A DNA stretch of 59,422 nucleotides, taken from an uncultured Oscillospiraceae bacterium. Lineage in GTDB: Bacteria; Bacillota; Clostridia; Oscillospirales; Oscillospiraceae. Positions 17,670-26,423 of this stretch are shown here, in pieces. Location of the stretch: NCBI GenBank assembly GCA_947629795.1, contig CANRFC010000014.1, forward strand, positions 1 to 59,422. Reading direction: 5' to 3'. Made by a program: the position numbers and the translations under genes. Position 1 is the first letter of the stretch. The number at the start of each line of letters is the position of its first letter. A model generated the notes under the pieces. It was not told the DNA's origin. It saw only the letters and a program-made list of their open reading frames with translations, and did not search any database.

Positions 17670-18260
17670 TCAGCGGTGTTCGATGACCTTGTCGATGAGC
17701 CCGTACTCCAGGGCCTGCTGGGCGGTCATATAGTTGTCCCGCTCCGTGTCCCGCTGGATGGTGTCCAGGCTCTGCCCGGTCATCTGGCTGAGCAGCCGGT
17801 TCATCTTCTCCCTGGTGTAGACCAGGTGGTCGGCGTGGATCTTCACGTCGGTGGTCTGACCGGAGATGCCGCCGCCCCCGATGAGGGGCTGGTGGATGAG
17901 GATCTCCGAGTTGGGCAGCGCCAGCCGCTTGCCCTTGGCCCCCGCCGCCAGGAGGAAGGAGGCCATGGAGGCCGCCATTCCCACGCAGATGGTGGACACG
18001 TCGCACTTGATATACTGCATGGTGTCGTAGATGGCCATACCGTCGGAGATGGACCCGCCGGGGCTGTTGATGTAGAACTGGATGTCCTTGTCCGGGTCCT
18101 GAGCCTCCAGGAAGAGGAGCTCGGCCACCACGATGCTGGCGGAGGCGGAGTTCACGTCCTCGCTGAGGATGATGATGCGGTCATTGAGCAGCCGGGAGAA
18201 GATGTCATAGCTCCGCTCGCCCCGGCTGGTCTGTTCCACGACATAGGGTACCAAACTCAT
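17670..18260 (-). CDS. clpP: ATP-dependent Clp protease proteolytic subunit ClpP
   Basis: Serine protease that forms the two-ring chamber; 196 residues, normal length. The catalytic Ser is in [11 protein letters not shown], the His in ILIHQPL and the Asp in the RDTERDNYM region; the handle helix and hydrophobic N-terminal [11 protein letters not shown] are typical. The ATG at 18260 has AAAGGAG about 11 bases upstream; the frame is open further up but without similarity. It lies between trigger factor and clpX, the classical order. Confidence 0.96.
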   Translation of the reverse strand: MSLVPYVVEQTSRGERSYDIFSRLLNDRIIILSEDVNSASASIVVAELLFLEAQDPDKDIQFYINSPGGSISDGMAIYDTMQYIKCDVSTICVGMAASMASFLLAAGAKGKRLALPNSEILIHQPLIGGGGISGQTTDVKIHADHLVYTREKMNRLLSQMTGQSLDTIQRDTERDNYMTAQQALEYGLIDKVIEHR

Positions 18261-18338
18261 GTTACAAAAGTCTCCTTTACCAAGATAGGACACAGGATAT
18301 GCGCACACACAGCCCAGTATCCCCTGCACAGTTCCCTC

Positions 18339-19847
18339 TTATTCCTCGGTCTTGGCCTTCTTGGTGGTCTTCTTGGCGGCGGGCTTCTTCTCCTCGCCCT
18401 CCTCGGCCTTCTTCGCGGTCTTCTTGGCCGCAGGCTTCTTGGCGGCGGGCTTGGCCTCGGTCTCCTCGTCCTTGGCAGCAGCCTTCTTGGCGGTCTTCTT
18501 GGCGCTCTTCTCCTCCGCGGGAGCCTCGTCCTTCTTCTCTTCCTTCTTGGCCGCCTTCTTGGCGGGGGCCTTGCCCACCTTGGCGGAGTCGAAGATCACG
18601 CTGCCGGCCTTGCGGTTGATGATGTCGCCCTTGAGCTCCTCGACCGGCACGATCTCCTTGATCTTATCGGCCTCCATGCCGTACTGCTCAGCCAGCTTGG
18701 CGCACTCGGCGTCGATCTCCTCGTCGGTGACCTCGATGCCCTCGGCCTTGGCGATGGCCCCCAGGGCCAGGTCGGTCTTGACCTGCCGGAGGGCGCCCTC
18801 GGTGGCCTGGGCCTTGAGCATATCCACGCTCAGCCCGGTCATGGCCAGATACTGCTCGAAGGGGATGCCCTGAGAGGTGATGCGCTGGGAGTACTCCTCC
18901 AGCATCCGCTGAGCCCGGGCCTGGACCATGGCGTCGGGGATCTCCACCGTCATGTTCTCGGTGACCTGGTCCAGCAAGGCCTCCTCAAAGGCAGTCTTGG
19001 CGGCGGCCTCCCGGCGCTCGGTGAGCTTCTTGCCCAGGTCGGCCTTAAACTCCTCCAGGGTCTCAAACTCCGAGACATCCTTGGCAAACTCGTCGTCCAG
19101 CTTGGGCTCCTGCTTGGCCTTGACGGCGTTGACCTTCACCTTGAAGGTGGCCTCCTTGCCGGCCAGCTCGGCGGCGCCGTAGTCCTCGGGGAAGGTGACC
19201 ACCACGTCCTTGTCCGCTCCGGCCTTGACGCCCACAAGCTGATCCTCGAAGCCGGGGATGAACATGCCGGAGCCCAGCTCCAGGTCATGGCCGGCGTCCT
19301 TGCCGCCGTCGAAGGGCTTGCCGTCCATAAAGCCCTCGTAGTCGATGTTGACGGTGTCGCCCTTCTTGGCCTTGCGGTCCACGTCCACCATCTGGGTGGC
19401 CCGGCGGATGTAGGGAGCCAGCTCGCCCTCGATGTCCTTGTCGGTGACCTTCACGGTCTCCTTGGGGGCAGTGAGGCCCTTGTATTTGCCCAGCTTCACC
19501 TCGGGGCGGACAGCCACGGTGGCCTTGAAGGTGAAACCATCCTTGGTGGGCTCGTCCACCAGCTCAACGTCGGGATAGGCTACGGCGTCCACCTTCTCCT
19601 GCTCCACCGCCTGGGCGAACAGGTCGGGATAGAGCTCATTGATGGCATCCTCGTAGAAGATATTGGCGCCATACATGGCCTCGATGATCTTCCGGGGGGC
19701 GTGGCCCTTGCGGAAGCCGGGGATCATGATGCGGCCCCGCTCCTTCTGGTAGACCTTCTGAACGGCGGCCTCCAGCTCCTCGCCGCTGACCTCGATGGTC
19801 AGCGCGACCATGCTCTTCTCCAGCTTTTCGACGCTTTTGACATTCAT
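18339..19847 (-). CDS. tig: Trigger factor with long lysine-rich C-terminal tail
   Basis: Ribosome-bound chaperone and prolyl isomerase. The N-terminal ribosome-binding domain (residues 1-140, with MIPGFRKGHAPRKIIE holding the G-F-R-x-G-x-x-P signature) is followed by the FKBP-type domain (about 155-240) and the helical C-terminal domain to about 420. The protein is 502 residues, some 70-80 more than usual. Residues 423-502 form a low-complexity tail with 28 lysines in 80 positions, in repeated AKK-type units broken by acidic stretches, resembling the tails of histone H1-like proteins. The ATG at 19847 follows AGGAGG. It has its own promoter and begins the tig-clpP-clpX run. Confidence 0.95.
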   Translation of the reverse strand: MNVKSVEKLEKSMVALTIEVSGEELEAAVQKVYQKERGRIMIPGFRKGHAPRKIIEAMYGANIFYEDAINELYPDLFAQAVEQEKVDAVAYPDVELVDEPTKDGFTFKATVAVRPEVKLGKYKGLTAPKETVKVTDKDIEGELAPYIRRATQMVDVDRKAKKGDTVNIDYEGFMDGKPFDGGKDAGHDLELGSGMFIPGFEDQLVGVKAGADKDVVVTFPEDYGAAELAGKEATFKVKVNAVKAKQEPKLDDEFAKDVSEFETLEEFKADLGKKLTERREAAAKTAFEEALLDQVTENMTVEIPDAMVQARAQRMLEEYSQRITSQGIPFEQYLAMTGLSVDMLKAQATEGALRQVKTDLALGAIAKAEGIEVTDEEIDAECAKLAEQYGMEADKIKEIVPVEELKGDIINRKAGSVIFDSAKVGKAPAKKAAKKEEKKDEAPAEEKSAKKTAKKAAAKDEETEAKPAAKKPAAKKTAKKAEEGEEKKPAAKKTTKKAKTEE

Positions 19848-19921
19848 TATTTCTACTTCCTCCTGTCACCCCGGCAGCCCCATTTCTGCGGGGCGGACCG
19901 GAGCCTTACGAAATCTGCTCT

Positions 19922-19950
19922 ATTGTACCAGAAATGCCCGCGCATTTCCA
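19922..19950 (-). promoter_or_regulatory. Probable promoter of tig-clpP-clpX
   Basis: -35 TGGAAA (19950-19945) and -10 TACAAT (19927-19922), 17-base spacing on the minus strand, about 75 bases upstream of the tig start. No CtsR or HrcA-type operator is seen here. Confidence 0.55.
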
Positions 19951-19966
19951 GAGTTTTTTCTGGATT

Positions 19967-20680
19967 TCACAGAACTTTTTCAAATTTCTTTTCCGGTTCC
20001 ACTCTCAGGGGGCGGAAGTTCAGATGATCTCCCGCCGCCAGGTGATATTCCACCCTCCCCCGGCGGCCCTCCTGGGCCAGCCGGTGGCTGCCGCCGTGGA
20101 GGTGCCCGTAGTAGCAGGCCCTCACCTGATAGAGCTCCATCAGGTCCACGATCTCCTGACAGATATAGTTCTGGTAGAGGGGCGGATAGTGGAGAAAACA
20201 GATCTTTTCCCCCTCTCCCGCCGCCTTCAGGGAGGTCTCCAGCCGCAGCACCTCCCGGTGGAAGACCTTTCCGTTCTGTGCGTCGGCGTCCTCCTCAAAG
20301 AACCAGCCCCGGGTGCCGCACAGGGCCACATCTCCGTAGAAGCGGCAGTTGTTGTGGATGAGCTCAAAGTCGGTGATGCCGTGGTCGTTCCAGAAGGTGT
20401 ACATTTTATTGGCCGTGGTCCACCAGTAGTCGTGGTTTCCTTTGACGATATACTTTTTTCCCGGGAAAAGGGCGTCCAGGAAGAGGAAATCGGGCAAGGC
20501 CTCCTCCAGGCTCATCCCCCAGCTCAGATCGCCGCAGAAGACCACCGCATCGTCCTCCCCCAGGGGGGCAAAGCCCTCCCTGAGCTTGTCCACATAGCCC
20601 TCCCAAACGCCGCCGAAGGTGTCCATGGCCTTATTTCCCCCCAGGGACAGATGGGTGTCCCCTATGACGTAAAGCCCCAT
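19967..20680 (-). CDS. Calcineurin-like metallophosphoesterase
   Basis: Predicted cytoplasmic two-metal phosphoesterase of 237 residues. The family motifs occur in order: GDTHLS near the start (D-x-H), GDLSWGM, GNHDYWW and, at about residue 205, GHLHGGSH (G-H-x-H). The natural substrate is unknown; members of this group include nucleotidases and phosphodiesterases. The ATG at 20680 has AAGGAGGC about 8 bases upstream. It is the last gene of the run that begins at 25.7 kb, 50 bases after thrC. Confidence 0.85.
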   Translation of the reverse strand: MGLYVIGDTHLSLGGNKAMDTFGGVWEGYVDKLREGFAPLGEDDAVVFCGDLSWGMSLEEALPDFLFLDALFPGKKYIVKGNHDYWWTTANKMYTFWNDHGITDFELIHNNCRFYGDVALCGTRGWFFEEDADAQNGKVFHREVLRLETSLKAAGEGEKICFLHYPPLYQNYICQEIVDLMELYQVRACYYGHLHGGSHRLAQEGRRGRVEYHLAAGDHLNFRPLRVEPEKKFEKVL

Positions 20681-20731
20681 CCGGCTGCCTCCTTGCCCTC
20701 GAAATGAAATGTGCCGTCTGTCTTCAACGGC

Positions 20732-22216
20732 TTACCCCAGCATCCCGCGGACCGCGTCGGTCATTCGGTCCTTGCCCACCACCTGCTCAAAGCGGACCTG
20801 CTTCCCCGCCAGAGCGGCCAGGGGCGCGGGGGTGGGGACTCCGGTGAGTTTGCTCAGCGCCTCGAAGCTCTCCAGCCCGGTGACCGGCTCCGCCCCCAGG
20901 GCGGAGAGGACCACAGGCCCGAACTTGAAGGGGCTGGCGGTGGAGGCCACCAGGGCGGCGGTGTCGTCCCCGGTCTGGGCCCGGTAGTCCTCCAGCACCT
21001 TCATGGCCACGGCGGTGTGGGGGTCCATCAGATAGCCCTTCTCCCTCCAGGTCCTGCCAATGGCGGCCTTGGCAGACTCGTCATCACAGAAACCGGCAGA
21101 GAAATGCCGGCCAAGCTGCCGCTTCACCCCGTCGCTCACCTCGTAGCGGCCGGTGCGCCCCAGCTCCTCCATCCAGCCCTTCACCTGGGCGGCGTCGCCG
21201 CTGGTAAAGTCGTGAAGGAGCCGCTCCAGGTTGGAGGAGACCAGGATATCCATGGAGGGCGAGGTGGTGTTGTAGAAGGGCCGGTTGCGGTCATAGACCC
21301 CGGTGGTCAAAAAGTCGGTGAGCACGTTGTTGGCGTTGGACGCGCAGATGAGCCGCCCCACGGGAAGGCCCATCTTCTTGGCGTAATAGCAAGCCAGGAT
21401 GTTCCCGAAATTCCCGGTGGGGACGCAGACGTTCACCTTGTCCCCCTTCTGGATGGCTCCCGCCTTCATCAGATCGCAGTAGGCCGAGATGTAGTAGACG
21501 ATCTGGGGCAGCACCCGCCCCCAGTTGATGGAGTTGGCCGAGGAGAGGAAGTACCCCCGCCCCGCCAGCTCCTCCTTCAGGGCGGGGTCGGAAAAGATGG
21601 CCTTCACCCCGGACTGGGCGTCGTCAAAGTTGCCCACCACGGCGCATACCCCTACGTTGGAGCCCTCCTGGGTGGTCATCTGCAGCTCCTGGACCGCCGA
21701 CACTCCGTCCTTGGGGTAGAACACCAGGATGCGGGTCCCCGGCACGTCCTTAAAGCCCTCCAGGGCTCCCTTGCCCGTGTCCCCCGAGGTGGCCACCAGG
21801 ATGCAGGCCGTCTTGCCCTCCCCCTCCTTGCGCAGAGAGGCGGTGAGCAGATGGGGCAGCATCTGCAGAGCCAGGTCCTTGAAGGCGCAGGTGGGCCCGT
21901 GCCACAGCTCCAGAGCGTAGGTGTTCCCATCCACTCTACGCACCGGAGCCACGGCGGGATCGTCGAACTTCCCGCCGCCGTAGGCCTTGGAGCAGAAGCC
22001 GTGAAGCTCCGAGGCGGAGAATCCGTCCAGGAACATATTCATCAGATAGACCGCCCGCTGCTGATAGTTCATGGCGGCCAGGGTGTGCAAGGCGTTCCCC
22101 GCCAGGGAGGGCACCGCCTCAGGAGTATAGAGCCCCCCATCGGGGGCCAGGCCGTAGGCGATGGCGCCGGAAACGGTGGTCTTTTGGAGCCTGTCTCTGG
22201 TGCTTACATAGTACAT
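20732..22216 (-). CDS. thrC: Threonine synthase
   Basis: PLP enzyme that converts O-phosphohomoserine to threonine; 494 residues, typical of the long bacterial class. The start MYYVSTRD with GLAPDGGLYTPE is the N-terminal signature. The PLP lysine is in WHGPTCAFKDLALQ, and the phosphate-binding SGDTGKGALEG and PTGNFGNILA loops are present. The gene overlaps the dipeptidase gene by 13 bases. No threonine attenuator or T-box was seen in front of it. Homoserine genes are not in the window. Confidence 0.95.
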   Translation of the reverse strand: MYYVSTRDRLQKTTVSGAIAYGLAPDGGLYTPEAVPSLAGNALHTLAAMNYQQRAVYLMNMFLDGFSASELHGFCSKAYGGGKFDDPAVAPVRRVDGNTYALELWHGPTCAFKDLALQMLPHLLTASLRKEGEGKTACILVATSGDTGKGALEGFKDVPGTRILVFYPKDGVSAVQELQMTTQEGSNVGVCAVVGNFDDAQSGVKAIFSDPALKEELAGRGYFLSSANSINWGRVLPQIVYYISAYCDLMKAGAIQKGDKVNVCVPTGNFGNILACYYAKKMGLPVGRLICASNANNVLTDFLTTGVYDRNRPFYNTTSPSMDILVSSNLERLLHDFTSGDAAQVKGWMEELGRTGRYEVSDGVKRQLGRHFSAGFCDDESAKAAIGRTWREKGYLMDPHTAVAMKVLEDYRAQTGDDTAALVASTASPFKFGPVVLSALGAEPVTGLESFEALSKLTGVPTPAPLAALAGKQVRFEQVVGKDRMTDAVRGMLG

Positions 22217-23139
22217 ACTTCTCTCACGACCCTCATCAGATTATTGCCAAGCAGGTCATTGACCCGCTCCTCCGGATAGTTCAGCCGCAGCAAGGCCTCG
22301 GCCAGCTTCCCCACGTCCTGGATGCCGTCAATGCCCCTGGGCCACCGGGAGATCCCGTCCCAGTCGCCCCCCAGGGAGACGTTCTTCTCCCCACCCAGGG
22401 CAAACCAGTGCTCCACGTGGGCGACCACCGTGTCCACCGTGGGGTCCTCCCCCAAAAACTCGGCGGCCATATTCAGCCCGGCCACGCCTCCATGCTCTAT
22501 TATGGCAGTAAATTGCTCATCGGTCAAGTTCCGTTTGTGGGGGCACAGGGCCCTGGCGTTGGAGTGGCTGGCGAAGAAGGGCCCCTTCACCAGCTCGGCC
22601 ACGTCCCAGAATCCCGGGTCGGACAGATGGGAGACATCCACCAGCATTCCCAGCTCCCCCATCCGCTTCACAAACTCCCGACCCAGAGAGGTCAGCCCCT
22701 GTTCCGGGCTTTCCACATTGGTCCCCGACAGGGCGTTGACGTGGTTCCAGGTGATGTTCACCGCCCGGACTCCCAAATCATACGCCCTCTCCAACTCCTC
22801 CAGGCTGCACCCCAGCAGCTCGGCCCCCTCCACCGAGAGGAAGGCCGCCTGCTTTCCCGCGGCCCAGGCCTCCTCGGCCTCCTGAGCGGTGCGGCAGTGG
22901 ACCACCAGGCCGGCGTTGGCCCTCATCTCCCGTTGGAACAGGGCGACCTCCTCCCGGAACACCTGCCCCAGGGGTCTTCCGGGGAAATCCTCGGGCTCCC
23001 CGAAGCAGGCGAAGAACTGGGCCCAGTGCCCATAGGGCGCCATGCGTTTCAGGTCCAGGTGACCCTCATTTTCCAAAAATCCACCCCCGCACGTATAGCA
23101 GCGCAGGATGGTATCGCAGTGTCCGTCAAAGATCCTCAT
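22204..23139 (-). CDS. Membrane-dipeptidase family (M19) peptidase
   Basis: Predicted zinc dipeptidase of 311 residues related to renal dipeptidase. DGHCDTILR at the start gives the first metal pair (H-x-D). The bridging Glu lies in LSVEGAELLG, and metal-binding histidines in DVSHLSD and the FASHSNARAL segment. No signal peptide is visible, so it is probably cytoplasmic. The ATG at 23139 overlaps yraN by 4 bases and the end overlaps thrC by 13. The substrate is presumably dipeptides, perhaps with D-residues, but this is inferred from the family. Confidence 0.88.
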   Translation of the reverse strand: MRIFDGHCDTILRCYTCGGGFLENEGHLDLKRMAPYGHWAQFFACFGEPEDFPGRPLGQVFREEVALFQREMRANAGLVVHCRTAQEAEEAWAAGKQAAFLSVEGAELLGCSLEELERAYDLGVRAVNITWNHVNALSGTNVESPEQGLTSLGREFVKRMGELGMLVDVSHLSDPGFWDVAELVKGPFFASHSNARALCPHKRNLTDEQFTAIIEHGGVAGLNMAAEFLGEDPTVDTVVAHVEHWFALGGEKNVSLGGDWDGISRWPRGIDGIQDVGKLAEALLRLNYPEERVNDLLGNNLMRVVREVCTM

Positions 23140-23510
23140 GAAAACGCATCCTCTATATAACAGATTTCAGGCCGCTGGGTGGCCGTCCCCTGGGGGGCGT
23201 AGACCTCGGCCACATCGAACCTGGGCTGGAGCTTCGTGGGGTGCCCAACCAGATAGAGCTCGGCCGCGGCCCTCAGCTTCTCCTGCTTGGCGTAGTCCAC
23301 CGCCTCCCGGGCCTGGGCGAAGGCGGCGCTTTTGCGCAGCTTGACCTCCACAAAGCGCAGATATTTCCGGTCCGCGGCAATGAGGTCGATCTCTCCAAAC
23401 CGACACCGCCAGCGGCTTCCCAGCAGCTTGCAGCCCTGCCGGCGCAGGTGATCGGCCACCTGCTCCTCGCCCCAGAGCCCCAAAAGCTGCCGGTCTCCCC
23501 CGGCGCTCAC
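23136..23510 (-). CDS. yraN: YraN family (UPF0102) endonuclease-like protein
   Basis: A 124-residue protein of the YraN family, which has a restriction-endonuclease-like fold. Seen are GLWGEEQVADHLRRQG, the nuclease-like core FGEIDLIA followed by RFVEVKLRKS (D and E-x-K of the PD-(D/E)xK type), and RFDVAEVY near the end. I chose the GTG at 23510: GGAGGAG lies 5-7 bases upstream and the start overlaps the rnhB stop by 4 bases (GTGA). The function is not established. Its place beside rnhB is conserved in many bacteria. Confidence 0.88.
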   Translation of the reverse strand: MSAGGDRQLLGLWGEEQVADHLRRQGCKLLGSRWRCRFGEIDLIAADRKYLRFVEVKLRKSAAFAQAREAVDYAKQEKLRAAAELYLVGHPTKLQPRFDVAEVYAPQGTATQRPEICYIEDAFS

Positions 23511-24124
23511 CGTTTCTCCTCCCACTTCTTGAGGAAGCTCCTGCGGTGGATGGGACAGGGTCCGTACTTGTCCAGCATCTCATAGTGGAGCTTGGTCCCG
23601 TAGCCCTTGTGCTGCTCAAAGTGGTATTCCGGATAGGTTTCCGCCATCTCCAGCATAAACCGGTCCCGGCTCACCTTGGCCAGAATGGAGGCGGCAGCGA
23701 TAGAAGCCGACAAGGAATCCCCCTTTATAATACACTTGTGGGGCGTGGTGATAGCGGCGCTCTTCCCCTTGTCCCGGTTGCCGTCGATGAGAGCCAGCTC
23801 CGCCCTGGGCGCCAAGGCATCGACAGCCTTCTGCATAGCCTTCATCCGGGCGCTGAGGATGTCGGTCTCGTCGATCTCAGCGGCGTCCACCCAGGTCACC
23901 GCCCAGGCTGTGGCCGCCTCCTGGATGACAGGGAAAAGTCCTTCACGGCGCTTCTCGCTGAGCTGCTTGGAGTCATTCAGTCCGGGCAAGTCTATGTACC
24001 GGGGCAGGATGACGGCGGCGGCGTACACCGGCCCCGCCAGGGGCCCTGCCCCCGCCTCGTCCGCGCCGCAGACCAACTCATACCCCTGGGCCCAGCAGGC
24101 TTCCTCATATTCCCAAAGGCTCAT
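23507..24124 (-). CDS. rnhB: Ribonuclease HII
   Basis: Cleaves RNA in RNA-DNA hybrids and at single ribonucleotides in DNA; 205 residues. The active-site start CGADEAGAGPLAGPVY supplies the Asp-Glu pair, and further acidic residues lie in LIDGNRDK and the KVSRDRFM region; SLSASIAAASILAKV is family-typical. The ATG at 24124 overlaps the rbgA stop by 4 bases and is preferred to the ATG seven codons earlier because it matches the usual amino end. Confidence 0.94.
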   Translation of the reverse strand: MSLWEYEEACWAQGYELVCGADEAGAGPLAGPVYAAAVILPRYIDLPGLNDSKQLSEKRREGLFPVIQEAATAWAVTWVDAAEIDETDILSARMKAMQKAVDALAPRAELALIDGNRDKGKSAAITTPHKCIIKGDSLSASIAAASILAKVSRDRFMLEMAETYPEYHFEQHKGYGTKLHYEMLDKYGPCPIHRRSFLKKWEEKR

Positions 24125-25002
24125 GCTTCCCCATCTCCCGGCCATTCCAGTGTAAAGCGTCCCAGCTTTCCACCCCGCAGCTCGTCCAGCAGGATGTGGG
24201 CCATGCGCTCGGTGTCCAACTCTCCCCCGGAGATGCGGAAGCCCCGCTTGGCCGCGGCGGCCTGGAGCAGTTCATAGCCGTAGGCCACCACGTCCTGTCC
24301 CTCTTCCTTTGGGGATATCTCCACCTTGTAGCGCTCCCGCAAGGCGTCGGGATAGCGCTCTGCCAGGTCGTCCATCAGGTGGCAGGCCAGGGTCTCCACG
24401 TCCATGATCTCGTCCTTTACCGCCCCGGTGTAGGCCAGGTGGAGACCCACCCGCTCATCCTCGAACTTGGGCCAGAGGATGCCCGGGGTGTCCAGCAAGG
24501 CCAGGCCCTGGTCCACGGTGACCCACTGCTTGCCCCGGGTGACTCCCGGCCGGTCCCCCGCCTTGGCGGACTTCCGCCCCGAGAGCTGGTTGATGAAGGT
24601 GGATTTGCCCACGTTGGGCACTCCCACCACCATGCACCGCACCGGCCGGCCCACCTGGCCCTTGGCGTGCCAGCGCTGGATCTGCTCCCGCAGCAGCTCC
24701 CTGGTCACGGCGGAAAAGCTCTTCACGCCCTTGCCGCTCTTGGCGTCGGTCTCCAGCACGGCAAAGCCTTTTCCCCGGAAATAGTCTCCCCAGGCCCGGT
24801 TCCCCGCCGGGTCGGCCTGGTCGGCCCGATTGAGAACCACCAGCCGGGGTTTTGTTCCCAGAAGTGTATCAATATCCGGATTGCGGGAAGATATGGGGAT
24901 GCGGGCGTCGATGACCTCGGCCACCATGTCCACCAGAGCCAGGTCGGCCTCGATCTGCCGCCGGGTCTTGGTCATATGCCCGGGATACCACTGGATATTC
25001 AT
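24121..25002 (-). CDS. rbgA: Ribosome biogenesis GTPase RbgA (YlqF)
   Basis: Circularly permuted GTPase needed for late 50S assembly; 293 residues. MNIQWYPGHMTKTRR is the typical start. G motifs run in permuted order: LNRAD (G4), then GVPNVGKST (G1) and LLDTPGILWP (G3), followed by the C-terminal RNA-binding ANTAR-like region. The ATG at 25002 follows GGAGG. It is the second gene after the 25.7 kb promoter and is coupled to rnhB. The rplS-rbgA-rnhB-yraN neighbourhood is widespread in Firmicutes. Confidence 0.94.
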   Translation of the reverse strand: MNIQWYPGHMTKTRRQIEADLALVDMVAEVIDARIPISSRNPDIDTLLGTKPRLVVLNRADQADPAGNRAWGDYFRGKGFAVLETDAKSGKGVKSFSAVTRELLREQIQRWHAKGQVGRPVRCMVVGVPNVGKSTFINQLSGRKSAKAGDRPGVTRGKQWVTVDQGLALLDTPGILWPKFEDERVGLHLAYTGAVKDEIMDVETLACHLMDDLAERYPDALRERYKVEISPKEEGQDVVAYGYELLQAAAAKRGFRISGGELDTERMAHILLDELRGGKLGRFTLEWPGDGEA

Positions 25003-25038
25003 GGCGTTTTTCCTCCTTCATGCACCCCTGGAGCGCGG

Positions 25039-25674
25039 TCATTCCCTAAGGGCCTTGAGCTTCGACAGGTCCCCGCTGGTCAGTATCTCCATGTTCTCAA
25101 AGATCTTCTCCGCCGGCCAGTCCCACCACTTCAACTCCAGCAGGAAGGCCACGGTCTCCTCATCAAAGCGCCTGCGCACCACCCGGCAGGGATCTCCCGC
25201 CGCCACGCAGTAGGCCGGGACGTCCCCGGCCACCACGGAGTTGGCCCCGATGATGGCCCCGTCCCCCACGTGGACACCGGGGAGAAAGGTCACATTCTGC
25301 CCGATCCACACATCGTTTCCGATGACCGTGTCCCCCTTCAGGGGCAGATCCTCCATGGCGGGCACGCTCTTCTCCCAGCCGCCGCCCATGATATTGAAGG
25401 GATAGGTGGTGGCACTGTTCATCCGGTGATTGGCCCCGTTCATGATGAATTCCACACCCTTGGCGATAGCGCAGAATTTCCCGATGATCAGCCGGTCCCC
25501 GATAAAATCATAATGGTGGGTCACATGGTCTTCAAAATGCTCTGAGTCCACCGGGTCGTCATAGTAGGTATAATCCCCCACCAGGATGGTGGGCCGGGTG
25601 ATGGTATTCTTGATATAACACAGGCTGGGAATGGCCTTGTTGGGGTGGACCGCCCTGGGATCCGGACCCATCAT
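25039..25674 (-). CDS. Vat-family (xenobiotic) O-acetyltransferase
   Basis: Left-handed beta-helix acetyltransferase of about 211 residues of the Vat/CatB group, whose members acetylate streptogramin A or chloramphenicol, though many have unknown substrates. Typical features: IPSLCYIKNTITRPTI-like entry strands, GDYTYYDDP, FIMNGANHRMNSATTYPF with the catalytic His, and hexapeptide repeats such as VWIGQNVTFLPGVHVGDGAIIGANSVV written in pieces across about 120-160. The ATG at 25674 has GGGAGGAGG 8 bases upstream. It is first in the operon containing rbgA. Resistance should not be assumed from sequence alone. Confidence 0.85.
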   Translation of the reverse strand: MMGPDPRAVHPNKAIPSLCYIKNTITRPTILVGDYTYYDDPVDSEHFEDHVTHHYDFIGDRLIIGKFCAIAKGVEFIMNGANHRMNSATTYPFNIMGGGWEKSVPAMEDLPLKGDTVIGNDVWIGQNVTFLPGVHVGDGAIIGANSVVAGDVPAYCVAAGDPCRVVRRRFDEETVAFLLELKWWDWPAEKIFENMEILTSGDLSKLKALRE

Positions 25675-25701
25675 ACCGCCCGCCTCCTCCCGTTTTTGGC
25701 T

Positions 25702-25730
25702 ATTATACACGATTTTCCCCTGTTTGAAAA
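25702..25730 (-). promoter_or_regulatory. Promoter of the acetyltransferase-rbgA-rnhB-thrC run
   Basis: -10 TATAAT (25707-25702) with a weaker -35 TTTTCA (25730-25725) at 17-base spacing on the minus strand, just after the rplS terminator. Confidence 0.6.
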
Positions 25731-25736
25731 GGGTAC

Positions 25737-25764
25737 AAAAAAGGAGCGGTCACCCGCTCCTTTT
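25737..25764 (-). terminator. Terminator of rplS
   Basis: An 11-bp stem (25754-25764 with 25739-25749), loop of four, with a U run of six on the minus strand, 13 bases after the rplS stop. Confidence 0.88.
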
Positions 25765-25776
25765 CCGTATGGGTTC

Positions 25777-26118
25777 TTACAGCTTCTCCTTGAGCTTGGC
25801 GCCCTTGCCCACGCGGCCGCGCAGGTAATACAGCTTGGCCCGGCGGACCTTGCCCTTGCGGACCAGCTCGATCTTCTCCACCGCAGGAGCGTGGAGGGGG
25901 AAGACCTTCTCCACACCCACGCCGTAGGAGATACGGCGCACGGTGATGCTCTCGTCGATGCCGCCGTGCTTCTTGGCGATGACGATGCCCTCGAAGACCT
26001 GGACACGCTCGCGGCTGCCTTCCTTGATCTTCACGTGGACGCGGACGGTGTCGCCGATGTTGGCCACAGGGGGCTCAGCCTTGGCGTACTTGGCGGTAAA
26101 AGCCTGCATGAGATCCAT
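25777..26118 (-). CDS. rplS: 50S ribosomal protein L19
   Basis: Structural protein of the large ribosomal subunit at the interface with the small subunit; 113 residues, normal length. Diagnostic segments are [44 protein letters not shown] and [14 protein letters not shown]. The ATG at 26118 follows AGGAGG. It is transcribed alone, between its own promoter with a structured leader and a terminator. Confidence 0.97.
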   Translation of the reverse strand: MDLMQAFTAKYAKAEPPVANIGDTVRVHVKIKEGSRERVQVFEGIVIAKKHGGIDESITVRRISYGVGVEKVFPLHAPAVEKIELVRKGKVRRAKLYYLRGRVGKGAKLKEKL

Positions 26119-26220
26119 TTGTGTTTCCTCCTAAGTTTATAGGCGTTCATACCGGGCTTTTGCGCCGCTCTCTTTCCTTTCGGAGCGGCCCCGCAGCGGA
26201 GCACCCTTTATTGAGACTGA
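26119..26220 (-). promoter_or_regulatory. Structured leader of rplS, possible L19 autoregulatory RNA
   Basis: The roughly 100-base leader can form a 7-bp stem GCCGCTC/GAGCGGC and a preceding hairpin GCTCC/GGGGC before the ribosome site. L19 leaders are known autoregulatory elements in Firmicutes; this one is in the right place, but I cannot confirm the match to the known motif. Confidence 0.4.
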
Positions 26221-26223
26221 AGT

Positions 26224-26252
26224 ATTTTACCACCCCGGTCCCGAAAATGCAA
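26224..26252 (-). promoter_or_regulatory. Sigma-A promoter of rplS
   Basis: -35 TTGCAT (26252-26247) and -10 TAAAAT (26229-26224), 17-base spacing on the minus strand. Confidence 0.7.
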
Positions 26253-26364
26253 GAACTTTTTTCTTTTTTTATGCCAAAGTGTCTCCTTCCTCTCCGGCAA
26301 GATACAAAACGCCCCAAACAACGCCCCCTCAACTTCCGGTTTACCCTCCCCAACCACAAATCGG

Positions 26365-26394
26365 TTGCCTTGTCCCCCCGCCTTGTTCTATACT
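26365..26394 (+). promoter_or_regulatory. Probable promoter of the small HTH membrane protein
   Basis: -35 TTGCCT (26365-26370) and -10 TATACT (26389-26394) with 18-base spacing, about 30 bases before the start codon. Confidence 0.5.
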
Positions 26395-26423
26395 GGGATC
26401 ATCAACAGGAAGGAGACAGTTTT

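Noticed and set aside
25039-25674. Antibiotic resistance gene (vat)
   Set aside because: The fold is right, but many chromosomal members have other or unknown substrates; the housekeeping operon context gives no support for resistance.
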